Translations under genes and position numbers: made by a program
In this document: in pieces, positions 24,356 to 26,932 of the stretch
Numbering within the stretch: position 1 is the first letter of the stretch
Layout: every line of letters begins with the position of its first letter
Notes under the pieces: generated by a model
Told to the model about the DNA's origin: nothing
What the model saw: only the letters and a program-made list of their open reading frames with translations
The model's database searches: none
NCBI GenBank assembly: GCA_003598085.1
Contig: QZKU01000086.1
Location: forward strand, 1 to 26,932
From: Candidatus Abyssobacteria bacterium SURF_5
GTDB lineage: Bacteria; Abyssobacteria; SURF-5
Length of the DNA stretch: 26,932 nucleotides
Direction of reading: 5' to 3'

Positions 24356-25402
24356 ATGGGTACTAAAAGCATGGCAGCTGCGGCATTTTTTGCTTTCGTC
24401 ATCATTGCAGTTTCAATGCCGGCGGTCGCAGAGGACACTACGGTCGAGGCAAAGCAGGCAGAAGAATGCATCTATGTGGGAGTCAAGAAGTGTGCTTTCT
24501 GTCATGTCCGCCTCGATAATTCGCTGAAGACGTGGGCGATCACGAAGCACGCGCACGCCCTCAGCGCTCTTCGCACCGCTGAGGCAAAAAAGTATTCCAA
24601 ACATCCGGATGAGGACCCAAAGTGCCTGAAGTGCCACATGACCGGGACCGCCTTCGATCCCATAATCGCGGAACAGGCCGGCAGTGAACACGATCTTGAC
24701 GGTGTCCAGTGCGAGATGTGTCATGGGCCGGGAAACCTTTACAGAAGTGAAATGGCGCGCGCGCTGCCGAAAACTCATTCTCTGGACGAGCAGGAATGCA
24801 CGCGGCGAGGGCTGATTGTTCCGACGGAGAAGACCTGCCGCAAATGTCATAATGAGGAATGCCCTGTGTATCATGGTTTCAATTTTGAAGAAGCCGTCAA
24901 GATGATCAAACACGGCAAGACGGAAACCAAATGCCAGTATATCGGGCAGGAAAAGTGCACGTTCTGTCATGTGAAAACCGACGAGGCGGAACCCTCATGG
25001 GTCATTCTTAAGCACATTAACGCTTTTTCTGTTCTTAAGACGCCGCTGGCGCGCAAGTTCTCAAAGGACCCCGTCCACGATGAGACGTGTCTCGAATGCC
25101 ACTCCACCGGCTTGAATGCCCCTGGCGGATACAAAATGAATGATCCGGCAAGCGAGAAACTCGAAGGAGTGCAGTGCGAGATGTGCCACGGCTGGGGATA
25201 CAGCTACGTTGAAGCCATGGCGAAGGCAAAAGTCCTCGATATCTGCGACTGTAGAGACGAGTGCGTCCATAAGGGGCTTGTCCTTCCGGACAAGAAAGTA
25301 TGCGTTCGCTGTCATAACGAGCGATGCCCGGTGTTTGTGGGCTTCGACTTCGAAGCGAGTCTGAAGCAGATTCAGCATGGGAAATTTTTTAAGAAGCATT
25401 GA
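24356..25402 (+). CDS. Octahaem cytochrome c made of two tetrahaem repeats (c554-like)
   Basis: 348 residues: Sec signal peptide (about 1-25), then two homologous units of ~155 residues. Unit 1 (about 38-190) carries CAFCH, CLKCH, CEMCH and CRKCH; unit 2 (about 193-345) carries CTFCH, CLECH, CEMCH and CVRCH. Matching landmarks are CIYVGVKKC/CQYIGQEKC, GVQCEMCHG in both, and CHNEECPV/CHNERCPV at the ends. Each unit resembles the cytochrome c554-type tetrahaem family. Extra cysteines in the repeats (for example CDCRDEC in unit 2 only) are unusual. AGGAGG lies 9 bases before the ATG. It has no C-terminal anchor, so it is a soluble periplasmic carrier, a candidate partner of the Qrc-like module. 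Confidence 0.85.
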   Translation: MGTKSMAAAAFFAFVIIAVSMPAVAEDTTVEAKQAEECIYVGVKKCAFCHVRLDNSLKTWAITKHAHALSALRTAEAKKYSKHPDEDPKCLKCHMTGTAFDPIIAEQAGSEHDLDGVQCEMCHGPGNLYRSEMARALPKTHSLDEQECTRRGLIVPTEKTCRKCHNEECPVYHGFNFEEAVKMIKHGKTETKCQYIGQEKCTFCHVKTDEAEPSWVILKHINAFSVLKTPLARKFSKDPVHDETCLECHSTGLNAPGGYKMNDPASEKLEGVQCEMCHGWGYSYVEAMAKAKVLDICDCRDECVHKGLVLPDKKVCVRCHNERCPVFVGFDFEASLKQIQHGKFFKKH

Positions 25403-25489
25403 TTTGCATTCGATGGGAGAGGGAACAAGCCGAGCAGGCAAAAGCTTTTCGGTCCTTGACACTCACAGGAGATACGTCGTAGGATACTG

Positions 25490-26866
25490 ATGATGGAAAA
25501 AGATAATGTTCGAATCCTGATCGTTGATGACGAGCAAATCGTTGTCAGGTCGCTTTCCGATTGGTTTCGCGACGACGGATATTCCGTTGGAACGGCTTCG
25601 ACCGCAAAGGAGGCGCTCGCAAAATTGACGGAGAGGGAGTGGGACATTTATCTTCTCGACGTGAAGATGCCGGGTATGAGCGGGCTCGAGCTTCAAAAGA
25701 AGATCAGGGAAATCAACCCGGACAGCATCATCATCATCATGACCGCCTACGCCTCGGTCGACTCTGCAGTGGAAGCCCTGAAGCAGGGGGCCTATGATTA
25801 TCTCACCAAGCCGTTTGACCCTGAGCACCTGGGGCATCTCATAAGAAATGCTCTTGAAAAGAAAACGCTTGCCGTTGAGAATTCGAGGCTGAAACAGAGT
25901 ATCGACGAGTCTGTCCTCAGTCATAATATCATCGGCGCCAGCGAAGGCATAAAGAAGGTCATCGAATCAATAGAAACGGTTTCCAACACCGAGACCTCCG
26001 TTCTTATTCGCGGCGAAAGCGGAACCGGTAAGGAACTAGTTGCCAAGGCTATCCATTCCAACAGCCGCCGCCGCTATATGCCGATGATCATCCTTAACTG
26101 CGGCGCCCTCGCCGAGAGCATCCTTGAAAGCGAACTGTTTGGCCACGAGAAAGGGGCCTTCACCGGCGCTCAATACAAGCGCAAAGGGAAATTCGAACTT
26201 GCGGACGGCGGAACTCTCTTTCTTGACGAAATCGGTGATATCAGTCAGAAAATGCAGATGGACCTGCTGCGTGTTCTCGATGAAAAAAAGATCAGGCGAA
26301 TCGGCGGGGAAAAAGAGATCGCCGTTGATTTTCGGCTGATCGCCGCCACGAATAAGGATCTTGAGGCGGCTGTCGAGGCCGGCGTCTTTCGCTCTGATCT
26401 TTACTACCGCCTGAACGTCTTCTCGGTGACGATTCCGCCGCTGCGGCAGCGCCCGTCGGACATTCCCCTGCTGGCGGAACACTTCCTGAAGAAGTACGCC
26501 CAGACCACAAACAAGCACATCGAGAAAATAGCTGATGAAGCGCTGGAAAAACTGACGGGCTACACCTGGCCGGGCAACGTGCGTGAGCTGGAGAACGCGA
26601 TAGAGCGCGCCGTGGTGGTCTGCAAATCCGATTGCATCAAGGAAGAACATTTCCCGTTTAGCGCCTCCAGGCCGAATCATACTCCAATTGGGCGCTCGCT
26701 GGAAGACATGGAGCAAGAGCATATTTTCAACACCCTTACAGAAACTCAATGGAATATCACGCAAACCGCCCGGCTGCTGAACATCGACCGGGTGACGCTG
26801 TATAGGAAAATCAAGAAATACAAATTAAAAAAGAAAAGTAGCTCCTCACAAGAATTTGTGGGTTAA
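25490..26866 (+). CDS. NtrC-family sigma54-dependent response regulator
   Basis: 458 residues with three domains. The receiver (about 7-120) has acidic residues D13/D14, phospho-acceptor D57 (LLDVKMPGMSG), a conserved Thr in MTAYAS and Lys in LTKPFD. The AAA+ activator domain (about 145-385) has Walker A GESGTGKE, the sigma54-contact loop GAFTGA (intact) and Walker B GGTLFLDEIGDI. The C-terminal Fis-type helix-turn-helix (about 425-450) reads WNITQTARLLNIDRVTLYRK. AGGA lies 5 bases before the first ATG; the second ATG (25493) is possible. It closes the respiratory locus 87 bases after the cytochrome. With the haem-bearing kinase at 15965 and the sigma54 promoter at 11332, it forms a complete regulatory circuit. 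Bases 26867-26932, after it, show nothing further. Confidence 0.93.
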   Translation: MMEKDNVRILIVDDEQIVVRSLSDWFRDDGYSVGTASTAKEALAKLTEREWDIYLLDVKMPGMSGLELQKKIREINPDSIIIIMTAYASVDSAVEALKQGAYDYLTKPFDPEHLGHLIRNALEKKTLAVENSRLKQSIDESVLSHNIIGASEGIKKVIESIETVSNTETSVLIRGESGTGKELVAKAIHSNSRRRYMPMIILNCGALAESILESELFGHEKGAFTGAQYKRKGKFELADGGTLFLDEIGDISQKMQMDLLRVLDEKKIRRIGGEKEIAVDFRLIAATNKDLEAAVEAGVFRSDLYYRLNVFSVTIPPLRQRPSDIPLLAEHFLKKYAQTTNKHIEKIADEALEKLTGYTWPGNVRELENAIERAVVVCKSDCIKEEHFPFSASRPNHTPIGRSLEDMEQEHIFNTLTETQWNITQTARLLNIDRVTLYRKIKKYKLKKKSSSSQEFVG

Positions 26867-26932
26867 TTGTGGCATAGGAAGGTCTCCGAGCACGTGATAA
26901 AGGGCAAGCGAAAAGGTTTCAAATGTGCGGTA

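Noticed and set aside
25456-25485. TTGACA followed 18 bases later by TAGGAT before the response regulator
   Set aside because: The predicted start would fall on the ATG, leaving no leader, and the -10 box is weak.
1-26932. CRISPR arrays, tRNA or rRNA genes, insertion sequences, phage genes
   Set aside because: No regularly spaced repeats, cloverleaf-like or rRNA-like stretches, transposase or integrase motifs were seen.

Overview
The window looks like chromosomal DNA of a Gram-negative, respiratory and probably anaerobic bacterium. The reasons are multihaem c-type cytochromes (including CX4CH haem sites), NrfD-type quinone-reactive membrane proteins, a Qrc-like quinone reductase module and anaerobic-style ferredoxin fusions. 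This gene repertoire fits Desulfobacterota ('deltaproteobacteria') or a related deep-branching phylum. That placement is an inference; there is no rRNA or other taxonomic marker here.

Layout. (1) 1-393 holds a short coding-like remnant and a hairpin. (2) 394-6208, minus strand: five genes running tetR, acyl-CoA dehydrogenase, ferredoxin-nitroreductase fusion, acyl-CoA ligase and enoyl-CoA hydratase, an acyl-CoA (beta-oxidation-like) catabolic unit. It has a near-consensus sigma70 promoter just upstream of tetR. (3) 6380-9011, plus strand: a B12-type radical SAM enzyme with its own consensus promoter and a palindromic operator, followed by a second tetR. (4) 9273-11039: a membrane-anchored sulfatase-fold hydrolase or transferase. 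(5) 11041-11397: a 357-base regulatory gap with a hairpin, a perfect 8+2+8 palindrome and a -24/-12 (sigma54) promoter. (6) 11398-26866, plus strand: a run of thirteen tightly spaced genes of one respiratory system.

The 15-kb respiratory locus is the main interest. In order it has three tandem membrane-anchored GcvH-like (lipoyl-fold) proteins; a four-cluster Fe-S protein and an NrfD-type membrane protein (module A); a sensor histidine kinase with two c-haem motifs in its periplasmic domain; an 11-haem cytochrome c; a Qrc-like module (pentahaem cytochrome, molybdopterin-oxidoreductase-fold subunit, Fe-S subunit, NrfD subunit) with an extra 59-residue membrane protein (module B); an octahaem cytochrome built from a duplicated tetrahaem unit; and an NtrC-type sigma54-activating response regulator. 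The simplest reading is a self-regulated electron-transfer system. The haem-bearing kinase senses redox state or a ligand in the periplasm, the response regulator binds the palindrome at 11153-11170 and activates sigma54 RNA polymerase at 11332-11347, and the whole locus is transcribed. Module B would exchange electrons between periplasmic cytochromes and the quinone pool. Module A, with the lipoyl-like proteins predicted on the cytoplasmic face, would connect a cytoplasmic dithiol or sulfur-carrier reaction to the same pool. The link between the GcvH-like proteins and the Fe-S/NrfD pair is inferred only from gene order.
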